A stretch of 64,000 bases of DNA from NCBI RefSeq assembly GCF_009651005.1, contig NZ_WHVW01000003.1, positions 62,001 through 126,000 of the forward strand, written 5' to 3'. A program made the translations under genes and the position numbers. The stretch comes from Sporosarcina obsidiansis. Its GTDB lineage: Bacteria > Bacillota > Bacilli > Bacillales_A > Planococcaceae. The notes beneath the pieces are model-generated. The model was not told where the DNA came from, made no database searches, and saw nothing but the letters and a program-made list of their open reading frames with translations. The first letter of the stretch is position 1; every line of letters starts with the position of its first letter. Shown in pieces: positions 34,599 to 44,040 of the stretch.

Positions 34599-35645
34599 AT
34601 GCATAAATCTTCTGTAAAGCTGACATCATTATCTTCAAAAGGAGGCTGCGGCTGTAAAATTGGACCGGCCGATCTTGCTGAAGTACTTCATACTTTGCCT
34701 CCGGGTCTTGCGGATCCCAACTTGCTCGTTGGTCTCGATACGAGTGATGATGCAGGCGTATACAAATTGAACGATACGACAGCTATCGTGCAAACATTGG
34801 ATTTCTTCACGCCAATTGTCAATGATCCGTATGATTTTGGACAGGTTGCGGCAGCCAATGCCATTAGTGACGTCTATGCAATGGGCGGAAAACCTATTAC
34901 GGCATTGAATATTGTTGCGTTCCCCATTCACACATTAGAGAGAAGTGTATTGACGGAAATTTTACGAGGCGCTGGCGATAAATTGAAGGAAGCGGGTGCC
35001 GTGTTGGTAGGAGGTCACTCTATTGATGATAAGGAACCTAAATTTGGCATGGCTGTGACTGGCGTAGTTCACCCTGATAAGGTTCGTACAAATGCAGGAG
35101 CTAAACCAGGAGACCGATTAATTTTAACGAAACCAATTGGTGTGGGCATTATGACCACTTCATTAAAAAATGAATTATTGACAGAAGAAGAAGTAACACG
35201 TGTCACGAACGTCATGACCACGCTCAATAAGACAGCGGCTGAAGTGATGGACGAGTATACCGTGCATGCGTCTACGGATGTGACGGGCTTTGGATTACTA
35301 GGGCATGCGTCAGAAATGGCCAAGGGAAGTGGCGTTTGCTTACGGATTGACAGTCAGCAAGTTCCAATCTTGCCTCGTACAAGAGAATTGGCAGAAGCAG
35401 GCTCAGTGCCAGGTGGAACGAAAAACAACTTTGCTCATTTGGAAAGTGTTGTGGACTATCCTGAAGCGATGGATCAAGTAGGAAAATGGATTCTGTGTGA
35501 TGCGGTGACGTCGGGTGGTTTACTCGTTTCTGTTGCGAGTGAAGAAGCCGATCGCCTTTTAGCGCAACTGCGTAAAGAAGGTGTAGATGCACATCTGATC
35601 GGAGAAGTGACTGACGAGCAGGACGGTAGGATCATTGTGCAGTAA
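34599..35645 (+). CDS. selD: Selenide, water dikinase (selenophosphate synthase)
   Basis: I use ATG 34599 behind AAAGG; an in-frame TTG upstream is too close to the RBS. The 348-aa protein has the N-terminal catalytic loop GGCGCKIGP with Cys, not selenocysteine, at both key positions, then the AIRS-type ATP domain with DVYAMGGKP near 105 and VGGHSIDD near 145. It makes selenophosphate from selenide and ATP. It is followed 21 nt later by mnmH, the enzyme that uses selenophosphate on tRNA. Confidence 0.95.
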   Translation: MHKSSVKLTSLSSKGGCGCKIGPADLAEVLHTLPPGLADPNLLVGLDTSDDAGVYKLNDTTAIVQTLDFFTPIVNDPYDFGQVAAANAISDVYAMGGKPITALNIVAFPIHTLERSVLTEILRGAGDKLKEAGAVLVGGHSIDDKEPKFGMAVTGVVHPDKVRTNAGAKPGDRLILTKPIGVGIMTTSLKNELLTEEEVTRVTNVMTTLNKTAAEVMDEYTVHASTDVTGFGLLGHASEMAKGSGVCLRIDSQQVPILPRTRELAEAGSVPGGTKNNFAHLESVVDYPEAMDQVGKWILCDAVTSGGLLVSVASEEADRLLAQLRKEGVDAHLIGEVTDEQDGRIIVQ

Positions 35646-35666
35646 ATTTAGGAGATGGTGAAGGAC

Positions 35667-36701
35667 ATGGTTCGAGACATTACATTGACAGAAGCACTAG
35701 ATTTACAGCAAAGACAATCCTATACGTTAGTCGATGTCCGCTCCCCAAAAGAATATCAAGAAGCTACTATACCAGGCAGCCTCAACATTCCAATCTTCAA
35801 TGATGAAGAGAGGGCCGAAGTAGGTACATTATATAAACAAGTAGGTAAGCAGGCTGCGAAGGATCGAGGTTTGGAGATTTTTTCTCAGAAATTACCTTCT
35901 TTTATTGAAGCGTTTAAACAAATTGACACACCGATTACGATTTTTTGCTGGCGTGGCGGCATGCGCAGCAAAACGGCTGTGACGGTGTTAGATTTGATGG
36001 GCATCCACGCAAATCGGATAAGCGGAGGTATTCATACGTACCGCCAGCATGTGGTTCAATGTCTAGAAGAGCCGTTCATCCCTCAATTGATCGTGTTGAA
36101 CGGATATACAGGAAGTGGCAAGACGAGAATTCTTCATAAGCTGATGGAAGACGGGTTCCCGGTCATCGATTTGGAAGGCATGGCAGGCCATCGAGGTTCG
36201 ATTTTCGGGCAAATTGGCGTAAAGCCGAACAATCAAAAGAAATTCGAAATTTTATTGGCGGAAAAGCTAGTGCAATATGCGAATGAACGCTATGTATTCA
36301 TTGAGGGAGAAAGCAAGCGTATCGGGCACGTACATATGCCTCAAGCGATATATGAGAAAAAAGAGCAAAGTCCGCAGTGGATCATTCAGTTGCCCACAGA
36401 AGTGCGGGTGGAAGAAATTATTTCTGAATATGAACCCTGGAAACGTCCAGCTCAGTTTTTAGAAGCTTTCCAGCATATTCAGAAGCGAATTCATCATCCC
36501 ATTGCTGCGCAAATCAAAAGTGATTTAGAGACTGGTCAATTTGCTGAAGCTATTGAACAGTTGTTGATTCATTACTATGATCCTCAATATGAGTATTCCG
36601 TTGCACGCTTTGCCATGTCGGGTGAGCACGTGATCCAGGCTAAAACCGTACAGGAAGCGTATGGAGAATGTGTAAATCGATATAAAGAATTGGTGAAATA
36701 A
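35667..36701 (+). CDS. mnmH: tRNA 2-selenouridine synthase
   Basis: The 344-aa protein starts at ATG 35667 (an upstream in-frame ATG overlaps the RBS). It has an N-terminal rhodanese domain with catalytic Cys in FCWRGGMRSKT near residue 97, then a P-loop domain GYTGSGKT near 152. This is MnmH/SelU, which replaces sulfur in mnm5s2U34 of tRNA with selenium through a geranylated intermediate. Adjacent selD supplies selenophosphate. Confidence 0.95.
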   Translation: MVRDITLTEALDLQQRQSYTLVDVRSPKEYQEATIPGSLNIPIFNDEERAEVGTLYKQVGKQAAKDRGLEIFSQKLPSFIEAFKQIDTPITIFCWRGGMRSKTAVTVLDLMGIHANRISGGIHTYRQHVVQCLEEPFIPQLIVLNGYTGSGKTRILHKLMEDGFPVIDLEGMAGHRGSIFGQIGVKPNNQKKFEILLAEKLVQYANERYVFIEGESKRIGHVHMPQAIYEKKEQSPQWIIQLPTEVRVEEIISEYEPWKRPAQFLEAFQHIQKRIHHPIAAQIKSDLETGQFAEAIEQLLIHYYDPQYEYSVARFAMSGEHVIQAKTVQEAYGECVNRYKELVK

Positions 36702-36709
36702 GTAGTGAA

Positions 36710-36751
36710 GACTGTTTGGAAGGTCTGTGAAATCAGACATTCTGGACAGTC
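36710..36751 (+). terminator. Terminator of selD-mnmH
   Basis: GACTGT...ACAGTC outer arms and GTCTG/CAGAC inner arms; T-rich tail. Confidence 0.65.
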
Positions 36752-36929
36752 TATTTTGTGTGATGCCATAGATTCACTTCTGGTTGACATCGTAGCGCTC
36801 ATAAATCCTGTCAGAACGTAAAAGATAACCTCTTTCAAATAGTCCATTCTAGTTTGGTAGTCAAATAACTAGGGTATTCCTATGTTTATAATTAACTAGA
36901 CTAAATCGAAATGGAAAAGAGGACAAGCC

Positions 36930-37358
36930 ATGATCGAGTTAAAGACAAATCTGGATGGTAAGAAATCGTTATTTGGAGACGCCTGTAAGGTACTAGGGGA
37001 GCACGATATTTCAATGGGTGGTAACTGGGATTTTGATCGGGGGAATTTCGACACGATCTTAAACCAAGACGGCGGGGAGTCGATCTATTTGAGGCTTCCT
37101 TTCGATGTTGTCGATGGAATGTTAGATGAGGATAATGCTATGATATCCTTCCGTACACCTTTTATTATTAAGCATGTTGTAAATATTGGGTTGGACAATG
37201 AGGATAGTCCCGTATTGGCTGCTGCTGGACTAGATCAGTTCCAAACTCCAACCGACAAAGACGCACCAATTGTGTATGATGAAAAGTGGGTCATTGAGGG
37301 AGAAGAACGCATAGCAAAGTTTTCCGATCATCCTATTTTCATTGCGCCTTTTGTTTAA
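36930..37358 (+). CDS. YugN-like family protein
   Basis: The 142-aa soluble protein matches the YugN-like family: an N-terminal IELKTNLDGKKSLFG, GGNWDFDRGNFD and a C-terminal DEKWVIEGEERIAKFSDHPIF (shown in parts). The family is common in Bacillales and has no established function. Single gene with weak terminator downstream. Confidence 0.7.
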   Translation: MIELKTNLDGKKSLFGDACKVLGEHDISMGGNWDFDRGNFDTILNQDGGESIYLRLPFDVVDGMLDEDNAMISFRTPFIIKHVVNIGLDNEDSPVLAAAGLDQFQTPTDKDAPIVYDEKWVIEGEERIAKFSDHPIFIAPFV

Positions 37359-37385
37359 GAGGCGGTATAGATTTTTTAGAGCGAG

Positions 37386-37421
37386 AGAGCCATCCTTATC
37401 AAATAGGGAGAGCTCTTTTTT
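37386..37421 (+). terminator. Terminator after the yugN-like gene
   Basis: AGAGC/GCTCT outer arms with CATCCTTAT opposing ATAGGGA, then T6. Confidence 0.55.
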
Positions 37422-37457
37422 GAGCTTTACATATGCATTAGCGCATTGGAAGCATGT

Positions 37458-38396
37458 TCATTTGAATAATGAATTCTTACTTCGTGTATGAAGAATTTCT
37501 CCGGTCCAGCCTTTTTTATGCATATATAAGTAAATTAGCCCGGTCGTGAGCAATATCGTACTAAGAGCAAAGACATATGCATATTTTTCATCCAGCTCAG
37601 GCATAAATTTAAAATTCATTCCCCAAATTGCTCCAAATACAGTGCTTGGCATGAAAACAGTGGTGATGACCGTTAAGGTTTTCATAATCTCATTTCCACG
37701 TTGACTGGAGACTAGACTTTCTAAATCGGTTAATGCCTCTACTTCTTTCATGTATTCAGTGATCAGTAGACGGATCCGCTTTAACCTCTTGCATAGCTGT
37801 CTAAATGAGAAGATTTCCAGCAAATTTTCATTGAAGGTTTCTTCAATGGCTAATTGTAGCTCGATCACTGGAATAACTAAATTGTTCCAGATGATAAGCT
37901 CGTGTCGGCTTTGGGAGATTCTATCAAGTAACTGCAAATTATTATTCTCCTTAATCTCCCAAATCAGTTCTCTTAACCTATATTCAAATTGGTCAATCTG
38001 CTGAAGGAAGCTATACAAAATGGTATTTAGTAAGACGGTAAATCCTTCTAGCGCATTTTCAGCTCTTTTCATGTTCATCGTTAGTTCTTCTTGTGCTTCC
38101 TTAGAAAAGGTAGAAAGGTCTAAACGATGAGTCAATAACAAGTTAGTTGTCAGGAAAAATGAAAAGACGTTTGAGTTTTCTTTTTCTTCCATACTTTGAA
38201 TATACGTCAGGTTCCCCCAAATTGCTTCTTCGCCTTCCATTGCAGTCGATATTCCAATAGCATTCCAATCATTCTGATCCAAGGCATCCATCCAGGACTC
38301 ACACATCTGATGTTCTTTAACTAGCTTCTGCCGTAGATTTTGCTCTTTTCCTATATCAATCCATTTCCAATCGTTTCCACTAGTTGTTTGTTCCAC
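37458..38396 (-). CDS. CorA-family magnesium/divalent cation transporter
   Basis: The 312-aa protein has a long helical cytoplasmic domain, then two C-terminal helices with the signature GMN (AIWGMNFKFMPELD, about residues 258-271) between them. CorA pentamers import Mg2+ or other divalent ions down the membrane potential. The motif is intact. Confidence 0.9.
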   Translation of the reverse strand: MEQTTSGNDWKWIDIGKEQNLRQKLVKEHQMCESWMDALDQNDWNAIGISTAMEGEEAIWGNLTYIQSMEEKENSNVFSFFLTTNLLLTHRLDLSTFSKEAQEELTMNMKRAENALEGFTVLLNTILYSFLQQIDQFEYRLRELIWEIKENNNLQLLDRISQSRHELIIWNNLVIPVIELQLAIEETFNENLLEIFSFRQLCKRLKRIRLLITEYMKEVEALTDLESLVSSQRGNEIMKTLTVITTVFMPSTVFGAIWGMNFKFMPELDEKYAYVFALSTILLTTGLIYLYMHKKGWTGEILHTRSKNSLFK

Positions 38397-38605
38397 AAAA
38401 ATACCTCCTTCCTTATCAGTAACTTACCCACCTAGCTAGCTTGTTCAAACGCATTGCAGAAGGTAAGGTATTCCAGTAGATAGCCTACTTAGTGGCCAGT
38501 ATGATAAGATGAGGCAGAGTATTCAGACAGGAAGACCTGCTTAATAAAATATCCTGAAATCTAGTGAAAGTACCTATTGAGAAGGAATAGGAAGGAGCAT
38601 GAAAG

Positions 38606-39907
38606 GTGAAAAATAGCCAAGAGATTTCAGCCTACACACATTCCGAAACAGCAAAGGAGCAACTATATAAGCGTTCGTTGTTCGTCGTTATGATTTCTCA
38701 GATATTTGGCGGTGCAGGACTGGCAGCAGGTATTACAGTCGGCGCGCTATTAATACAAGAAATGACGGGAAGTGAGAGCTTGGCTGGACTGCCGATTGCC
38801 CTATCCACATTTGGCTCTGCGTTTGCTGCGTATATCGTTGGCCGGCTATCACAGCGTTATGGCCGACGTATCGGTCTGTCAGCAGGTTTTATCACAGGTG
38901 GTATCGGTGCAGCAGGAGTAATTATTGCCGCGATGACAGGAAGTCTGGCTTTGTTATTCATTTTCTTATTTATTTATGGTGCGGGGACATCTACGAATCT
39001 GCAAGCACGCTATGCCGGAACCGATCTGGCCAATGAAAAGCAGCGGGCTACGGCTGTCAGTGTATCCTTGGTTTCCACGACAATTGGTGCAGTAGCAGGA
39101 CCTAATCTGGTGTTGCCAATGGGGCATGTAGCCAATTTTATTGGCATACCTACACTGACAGGAGTATTTTTGCTAGCTGGTGTCGCATACGTGTTAGCGG
39201 GTCTCATATTCTTTATCTATTTACGACCTGACCCGTTGTTGGTGGCACGCGAGATGGAGTTAGCGAATGAAGAACGTAGAAAACATTCACAAGATGGGCA
39301 ATTCATTCACAATCAAACTTACAATCGTATGGGAGTTTGGGTGGGGGCGATTGTTCTTGTCTTATCCCATGGAGTAATGGTCGCGATTATGACCATGACG
39401 CCTTTACATATGCAGCATCATGGTGCAGGTCTGTCGGGTATCGGTTTGGTGATCGGTCTTCATATCGCGGGTATGTATGTGCCATCCATTTTTACAGGTG
39501 TATTAGTAGATAAGGTTGGACGACCAGCTATGGTGATTGCATCAGGGATTACGTTAGCGATATCAGGTATTCTAGCGGCCTATGTAGCAGGTGGCTCGGT
39601 CTTTTGGATGTCATTTTCATTGATTCTACTAGGTGTTGGATGGAATTTCGGTTTAATTAGTGGAACTGCGATTGTCATTGATTCAACAGACGTTCTGACA
39701 CGTGCAAAGACGCAAGGAAGTATCGACGTGTTTGTCGCGCTGGCTGGTACGGTGGGAGGTTTGGCTTCCGGCTTGATCGTAGCTTTCTCCAATTTTGCTG
39801 TGTTGAGCTTTTTAGGAATGTACATATCATTGCTACTAATTCCACTCATCGTTTGGATGCGGTATAAAGAAAAAAGATATTCAGTTGAGTCTGCTTATAA
39901 AGCATAA
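38606..39907 (+). CDS. MFS transporter (12-TM)
   Basis: GTG 38606 lies eight bases after AAGGAG. The 433-aa protein has about 12 helices and the MFS loop motif GRLSQRYGRRIG near residue 73 and VLVDKVGRPAMV near 300. It probably exports a small molecule; the substrate is unknown and there is no adjacent regulator. Confidence 0.85.
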   Translation: MKNSQEISAYTHSETAKEQLYKRSLFVVMISQIFGGAGLAAGITVGALLIQEMTGSESLAGLPIALSTFGSAFAAYIVGRLSQRYGRRIGLSAGFITGGIGAAGVIIAAMTGSLALLFIFLFIYGAGTSTNLQARYAGTDLANEKQRATAVSVSLVSTTIGAVAGPNLVLPMGHVANFIGIPTLTGVFLLAGVAYVLAGLIFFIYLRPDPLLVAREMELANEERRKHSQDGQFIHNQTYNRMGVWVGAIVLVLSHGVMVAIMTMTPLHMQHHGAGLSGIGLVIGLHIAGMYVPSIFTGVLVDKVGRPAMVIASGITLAISGILAAYVAGGSVFWMSFSLILLGVGWNFGLISGTAIVIDSTDVLTRAKTQGSIDVFVALAGTVGGLASGLIVAFSNFAVLSFLGMYISLLLIPLIVWMRYKEKRYSVESAYKA

Positions 39908-39967
39908 TAAATCAAAAAATATTTCCGGGGAAATAACGCAAAATTCTCTTTAAAACGACATCGTATG

Positions 39968-39995
39968 TTGACGTACATTATTTCATTTCTATGCA
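39968..39995 (+). promoter_or_regulatory. Possible promoter for the PepSY gene
   Basis: TTGACG, 16-nt spacer, TATGCA, 35 nt before the start. Confidence 0.35.
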
Positions 39996-40030
39996 TAGAT
40001 TGATATCGAATAAAGAAATGGAGGAATCAA

Positions 40031-40285
40031 ATGAATCAACTACAAGAAGAGCAAAATAATTATTGGGCAAATCACTGGCAGCATCCGCAGTACCGAAGAA
40101 TTTCAATAGAACAAGCAAATGAAATTGCTTTGGAAAGGGTGCCAGGACATGTGGTGAAGTCAGAGCTTGATTATGATGAAGGTATGTTGATTTATGAGAT
40201 CGATATTCGAACGGCTGAAGGTCATAAGTATGAAGTGAAAGTAGATGCTGTGATGGGTGAAGTGTTAAAAGTAAAGTGGGATTGA
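40031..40285 (+). CDS. Small PepSY-domain protein
   Basis: The 84-aa protein lacks a signal peptide and is essentially one PepSY domain (ISIEQANEIALERVPGHVV ... IYEIDIRTAEGHKYEVKVDA, residues 22-80). ATG follows GGAGG. Such small domains may bind or inhibit peptidases; nothing more can be said. Confidence 0.75.
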   Translation: MNQLQEEQNNYWANHWQHPQYRRISIEQANEIALERVPGHVVKSELDYDEGMLIYEIDIRTAEGHKYEVKVDAVMGEVLKVKWD

Positions 40286-40378
40286 GTTGTATCGTAAAGT
40301 AAGTTTGATTGCTTTTCCTTCGTGGCTATTCTGTGTATGATAAAAGTAAGATCTACGTACAGAAAGCGGGGAAACAGT

Positions 40379-40861
40379 ATGTTCACGACAATTGATTATT
40401 CTAGTAATCTTCAAGAAAAGTATAAGCAGCTTTCAGTTCAGCTAGATGCCCTAGTTTCGGGAGAACCGAATGTTTACGCCAATTTAAGTAATGCTTCCGC
40501 TCTCTTAAATCAATTTTTCGATCGCATCAATTGGGTTGGGTTTTATTTGATGGATGGCGAAGAATTAGTGCTCGGGCCGTTCCAGGGATTGCCAGCTTGT
40601 ATCCGCATACCACTTGGCAGAGGGGTTTGTGGCACAGTAGCAAAAACGAAAAAAGGATTGGTCGTTCCTGATGTCAATGCATTTCCTGGTCATATTGCCT
40701 GCGATGCAGCTTCTCGATCAGAAGTTGTCGTGCCACTTATCAAGGATGGCGAAGTGTTCGGCGTGCTAGATATTGACAGTCCAGAGCTTAACCGATTTAA
40801 TGAGGAAGATCTTGCAGGACTCACACAAATAGCAGAAGTACTCATGAAGCATATTAAATAA
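40379..40861 (+). CDS. Free methionine-R-sulfoxide reductase (GAF domain)
   Basis: ATG 40379 behind AGCGGGGA. The 160-aa GAF protein has INWVGFYL near residue 57 and the three redox cysteines of fRMsr enzymes: GLPACIRIPLGRGVCG (two) and HIACDAASRSE (one). It reduces free Met-R-sulfoxide, protecting against oxidants. Length and residues match the YebR/YtsP type. Confidence 0.9.
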   Translation: MFTTIDYSSNLQEKYKQLSVQLDALVSGEPNVYANLSNASALLNQFFDRINWVGFYLMDGEELVLGPFQGLPACIRIPLGRGVCGTVAKTKKGLVVPDVNAFPGHIACDAASRSEVVVPLIKDGEVFGVLDIDSPELNRFNEEDLAGLTQIAEVLMKHIK

Positions 40862-40864
40862 GAG

Positions 40865-40900
40865 AAAAGCACGCCGGAGAGACTTCTCCAGCGTGCTTTT
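40865..40900. terminator. Bidirectional terminator
   Basis: AAAAGCACGC / GCGTGCTTTT with inner GGAGA/TCTCC; touches the stop codon of the NSS gene. Confidence 0.85.
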
Positions 40901-42222
40901 TACATTCCGAAAATCCAGGTAATGAAAATAACTACTATAGCCAGCGGTGCAAAATAGCGGACGAGTACTTTCCATAGGGAATGGAGTATAGGGTTCATCT
41001 GTAGCTCTTCCGCCGTGTCCTCTTTTGTCAGGACGAAGCCAGCGAATAATGAAACCGCTAGTGCTCCTAAAGGCATCGCAATACGGCTCGTCAGGATGTC
41101 GGCAAAATCAAAAATGGAGTTGTTGAACAGCTTTACATCCGACAACAAACCGAATGATAACGCGCTTGGAATACCAACCAAAAAGATCAGCCCGCCAAAT
41201 ACCCAGGCGGCACGTCTTCTTCGATCATGTTTCTTACGAATCCCTGTCGAGACAACGATTTCAAGCATCGCAATCGCAGATGTCAGTGTAGCAAACAGCA
41301 TTAAGAAAAAGAAAATAATTAAAAATACGCTGCCAAATGGTATTTCATTGAAAATGGCCGGTATGATAACAAAAATCAATCCTGGTCCTGCTTCAGGCGA
41401 GTGCCCGAGTGCGAAGACTGCAGGGAAAATCACAAGGCCAGCCAGTATAGAAATTCCAATATTTAACATCGAGACGTTAAACGCAGACTGACCGAGCTTC
41501 TCCTCTTTTGAAAGGTAAGAAGCGTAAGTCATCATCGCAGTTACCCCAACACTTAGGGAAAAGAATGCTTGACCTAAGGCGACGAGAAAAGTAGTTCCGT
41601 TGAAATAGCTCCAATCGGGAACAAATAGAAAACGAACACCTTCCATCGCTCCATCCAATGTCAATGAACGGATTGCTAAGACGATGAATGAAAGAAATAA
41701 CAATGGCATAATCCAACGACTGGCGCGTTCAATTCCACCACGGATTCCACTTTGTACAATCCAAATTGTCAGTCCCATAAACACGGCTTGTGCAATGAGA
41801 ACTTCCCACGGATTGGCAATGGTGGAGTTGAATAGTTCTCCGTAATCAATGCCCCCTAGCTGGAACGTAAAGGCTCTTGCTAAATAAGATAAAATCCAAC
41901 CCCCGACTACGCTGTAAAATGACAAAATGATAAAAGAGGAGGCAAGACCCATCCAGCCGACCCACGCCCAGTTGCGTCTAGTAGATAGCTTCTTTAAGGA
42001 CGTAACCGCATCGGCCTGTCCTCTTCGCCCAATTACAAATTCAGCCAATAAAATTGGCAAGCCAATCAAGAGTGTACAAATGATGAATAGCAGGACAAAT
42101 ACGCTGCCACCGTTTGTTCCGGCCATATAAGGGAATTTCCAGATGGCTCCTAATCCAATGGCGCTACCTGCAGCTGCTAATATAAAACCGATCTTAGAAG
42201 TCCATTGTTCACGCTGTTTCAT
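40900..42222 (-). CDS. Neurotransmitter:sodium symporter (NSS) family transporter
   Basis: The 440-aa protein has about 11-12 helices and the NSS N-terminal signature GFILAAAGSAIGLGAIWKFPY (residues 12-32, the Na+ and substrate site of helix 1) plus AFFSLSVGVTAMMTYASY for helix 6. Members couple Na+ to amino-acid uptake. ATG 42222 has the usual MKQREQWTSKIG start. Confidence 0.9.
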   Translation of the reverse strand: MKQREQWTSKIGFILAAAGSAIGLGAIWKFPYMAGTNGGSVFVLLFIICTLLIGLPILLAEFVIGRRGQADAVTSLKKLSTRRNWAWVGWMGLASSFIILSFYSVVGGWILSYLARAFTFQLGGIDYGELFNSTIANPWEVLIAQAVFMGLTIWIVQSGIRGGIERASRWIMPLLFLSFIVLAIRSLTLDGAMEGVRFLFVPDWSYFNGTTFLVALGQAFFSLSVGVTAMMTYASYLSKEEKLGQSAFNVSMLNIGISILAGLVIFPAVFALGHSPEAGPGLIFVIIPAIFNEIPFGSVFLIIFFFLMLFATLTSAIAMLEIVVSTGIRKKHDRRRRAAWVFGGLIFLVGIPSALSFGLLSDVKLFNNSIFDFADILTSRIAMPLGALAVSLFAGFVLTKEDTAEELQMNPILHSLWKVLVRYFAPLAIVVIFITWIFGM

Positions 42223-42327
42223 ATAAATCCTCGTTTCCTATACATAAAAACAAATTCACTAAATCCTATCATAATTTTAAGAAAAAAGCGATGGTTACAA
42301 GGTTGACAGAGAGTTTTGAAAATTCAT

Positions 42328-42356
42328 TTGCTTACTCATTCTGTATGGTGTAATAT
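42328..42356 (+). promoter_or_regulatory. Promoter of the XRE-led operon
   Basis: TTGCTT (42328-42333), 17-nt spacer, TAATAT (42351-42356). Confidence 0.6.
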
Positions 42357-42363
42357 TACACCA
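42346..42363. promoter_or_regulatory. 18-bp perfect palindrome over the -10
   Basis: TGGTGTAATATTACACCA is fully self-complementary and contains the -10 hexamer; likely operator of the XRE protein encoded downstream. Confidence 0.75.
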
Positions 42364-42395
42364 AAGGGTATAAAATGTTACTAAGAGGTGAGTGC

Positions 42396-42848
42396 ATGAA
42401 CCAACAAGACCTAATCGATTTGATATCTCTCAAACTACGGGTTGTACGCTTGGAAAAAGAATATTCTCAACAGAAGATGGCGGATGTATTAGGTCTCTCT
42501 AAAAAGACCTTGATCCAAATCGAAAAAGGCAGAGCGGCAGCTAGTTGGACGGCTGTGATCGCGGTATGTGCTTTATTTAGAGACAGTGATGTTTTGCAAG
42601 CTACAGTAGGTGGTGATCCGCTAGAAGTGCTAGAAACGATTGCGCACGATGTGATTGACCGTCCAATTGATCAGTCGATGGGTGGAAAAGTGTGGTGGCG
42701 AGAGCTCGAAAAGAAGGGGCGATTCCGTTTACAGCAAAACTTGATTAGCCAGCATTATCGAATTTTAGACAAAGAACATTATCGTTGGTACAGCTCGTTT
42801 GATGAAGGTGAAGCGAGACATCGTTTAAATGAATTGAGTGGAAAGTAG
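42396..42848 (+). CDS. XRE-family HTH regulator
   Basis: ATG 42396 follows AAGAGGTGAG. The 150-aa protein has an XRE helix-turn-helix (SQQKMADVLGLSKKTLIQIEKG, residues ~29-50 in parts) and a C-terminal half of about 75 residues with no recognised domain (VWWRELEKKGRF..HYRWYSSFDEG). It probably represses its own promoter via the palindrome at 42346-42363. The next gene begins 15 nt downstream. Confidence 0.8.
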   Translation: MNQQDLIDLISLKLRVVRLEKEYSQQKMADVLGLSKKTLIQIEKGRAAASWTAVIAVCALFRDSDVLQATVGGDPLEVLETIAHDVIDRPIDQSMGGKVWWRELEKKGRFRLQQNLISQHYRILDKEHYRWYSSFDEGEARHRLNELSGK

Positions 42849-42863
42849 AAAGGGGAGAGTGAA

Positions 42864-44015
42864 ATGTTTGCTTCAATTATGTTTGCTGTATTTTTATTAC
42901 TCGTTATTTTATTTTTCGCAGCAATAGGCTCTTTTTATTTGTTGTTTATGGGGTTGTTTCATTATTTACCGCTAATGATCGCAGTAGTTGTGATTTTATA
43001 TGTGTGGATTGTGATGATGATTTTTCACTTTTTCAGCACGAAGCAGCGGAAGATTGGGTTTGGGGCGGTTGCTACTGTCATCTTGCTCGGAGCGTCGGTA
43101 TGGCCAATTTTTACAGCCTATAAAAATAGTATTCCGACGGTGGATGCGGAGGTCGAAGTGAATGCATATGAGCCATTTTTAGAGGACTCAAAACTTGCTA
43201 AGCTAGATGAACCGGCAAGTATGCAGCTTCAAGATCATTTACCAAGCATGGATGGTGCAACGGCTTTGTATCCTCTATATGCATCGTTTGTTCAGGCCGT
43301 ATATCCTGAAAAGGTATACAGCCCATATGACAGTGAAGTGATGGTCAATACGACACCCGAAGCTTATCGAAATTTATTCGAAGGCAATGTGGATATGATT
43401 TTTGCGGCCGGCCCGTCTGATGGACAACTGAAAATGGCGGAGCAAAAAGGATTGAAGTTGGAACTGACACCAATAGGGCGGGAAGCCTTCGTGTTCTTCG
43501 TTAATCAAAAAAATCCGATAGACAGTTTGGAATTGAAACAAATTCAAGATATTTATGCAGGGAAGGTTACGAATTGGCAGGAAATCGGTGGCAAGAACGA
43601 ACCGATCCGGGCGTTCCAGCGGCCTGCAGACAGTGGGAGCCAAACGGCGCTTGAGCGGCTGATGGGAGACATTCCGATTATGGAAGCTCCGCAAGAAAAT
43701 GTAGCAGAAGGAATGGGTGGTATTATTCAGGAAGTTTCAACGTATCGAAATTACAAAAACGCAATTGGTTATACGTTCCGCTATTACTCAACCGAGATGG
43801 TTGGGAATGATGAAATAAAGCTGCTGGCGATTAATGGAGTAGCACCGACAAAGGAAACGATTCGTGCAGATGAGTATCCAATTTCATCTGAGTTTTATGC
43901 TATCACAGCAGGTACAGACAATCCGAATGTAGAGAAGTTTATCGAATGGATCGTATCTCCACAAGGTCAGAAATTGGTGGAAAAAGTCGGTTATGTGCCA
44001 GTGAAGAAACAGTGA
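42864..44015 (+). CDS. Membrane-anchored PstS-like substrate-binding protein
   Basis: The 383-aa protein begins with three hydrophobic helices (about 3-30, 34-55, 65-85), unlike ordinary PstS lipoproteins. Residues ~120-383 form a phosphate-binding-like domain: LPSMDGATALYPLYASFVQ, MIFAAGPSDGQ, IYAGKVTNWQEIGG, RPADSGSQTALERLMG, and VEKFIEWIVSPQGQKLVEKVGYVPV. It may bind phosphate or another anion at the outer face of the membrane. No PstCAB genes are adjacent, so a sensory or storage role is as likely as transport. Confidence 0.8.
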   Translation: MFASIMFAVFLLLVILFFAAIGSFYLLFMGLFHYLPLMIAVVVILYVWIVMMIFHFFSTKQRKIGFGAVATVILLGASVWPIFTAYKNSIPTVDAEVEVNAYEPFLEDSKLAKLDEPASMQLQDHLPSMDGATALYPLYASFVQAVYPEKVYSPYDSEVMVNTTPEAYRNLFEGNVDMIFAAGPSDGQLKMAEQKGLKLELTPIGREAFVFFVNQKNPIDSLELKQIQDIYAGKVTNWQEIGGKNEPIRAFQRPADSGSQTALERLMGDIPIMEAPQENVAEGMGGIIQEVSTYRNYKNAIGYTFRYYSTEMVGNDEIKLLAINGVAPTKETIRADEYPISSEFYAITAGTDNPNVEKFIEWIVSPQGQKLVEKVGYVPVKKQ

Positions 44016-44040
44016 AGTATGTAGAGAGGGGTGCTTTGCA

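Noticed and set aside
34599..34680. Selenocysteine codon in selD
   Set aside because: The key positions in GGCGCK are encoded by TGC and TGT, not TGA.
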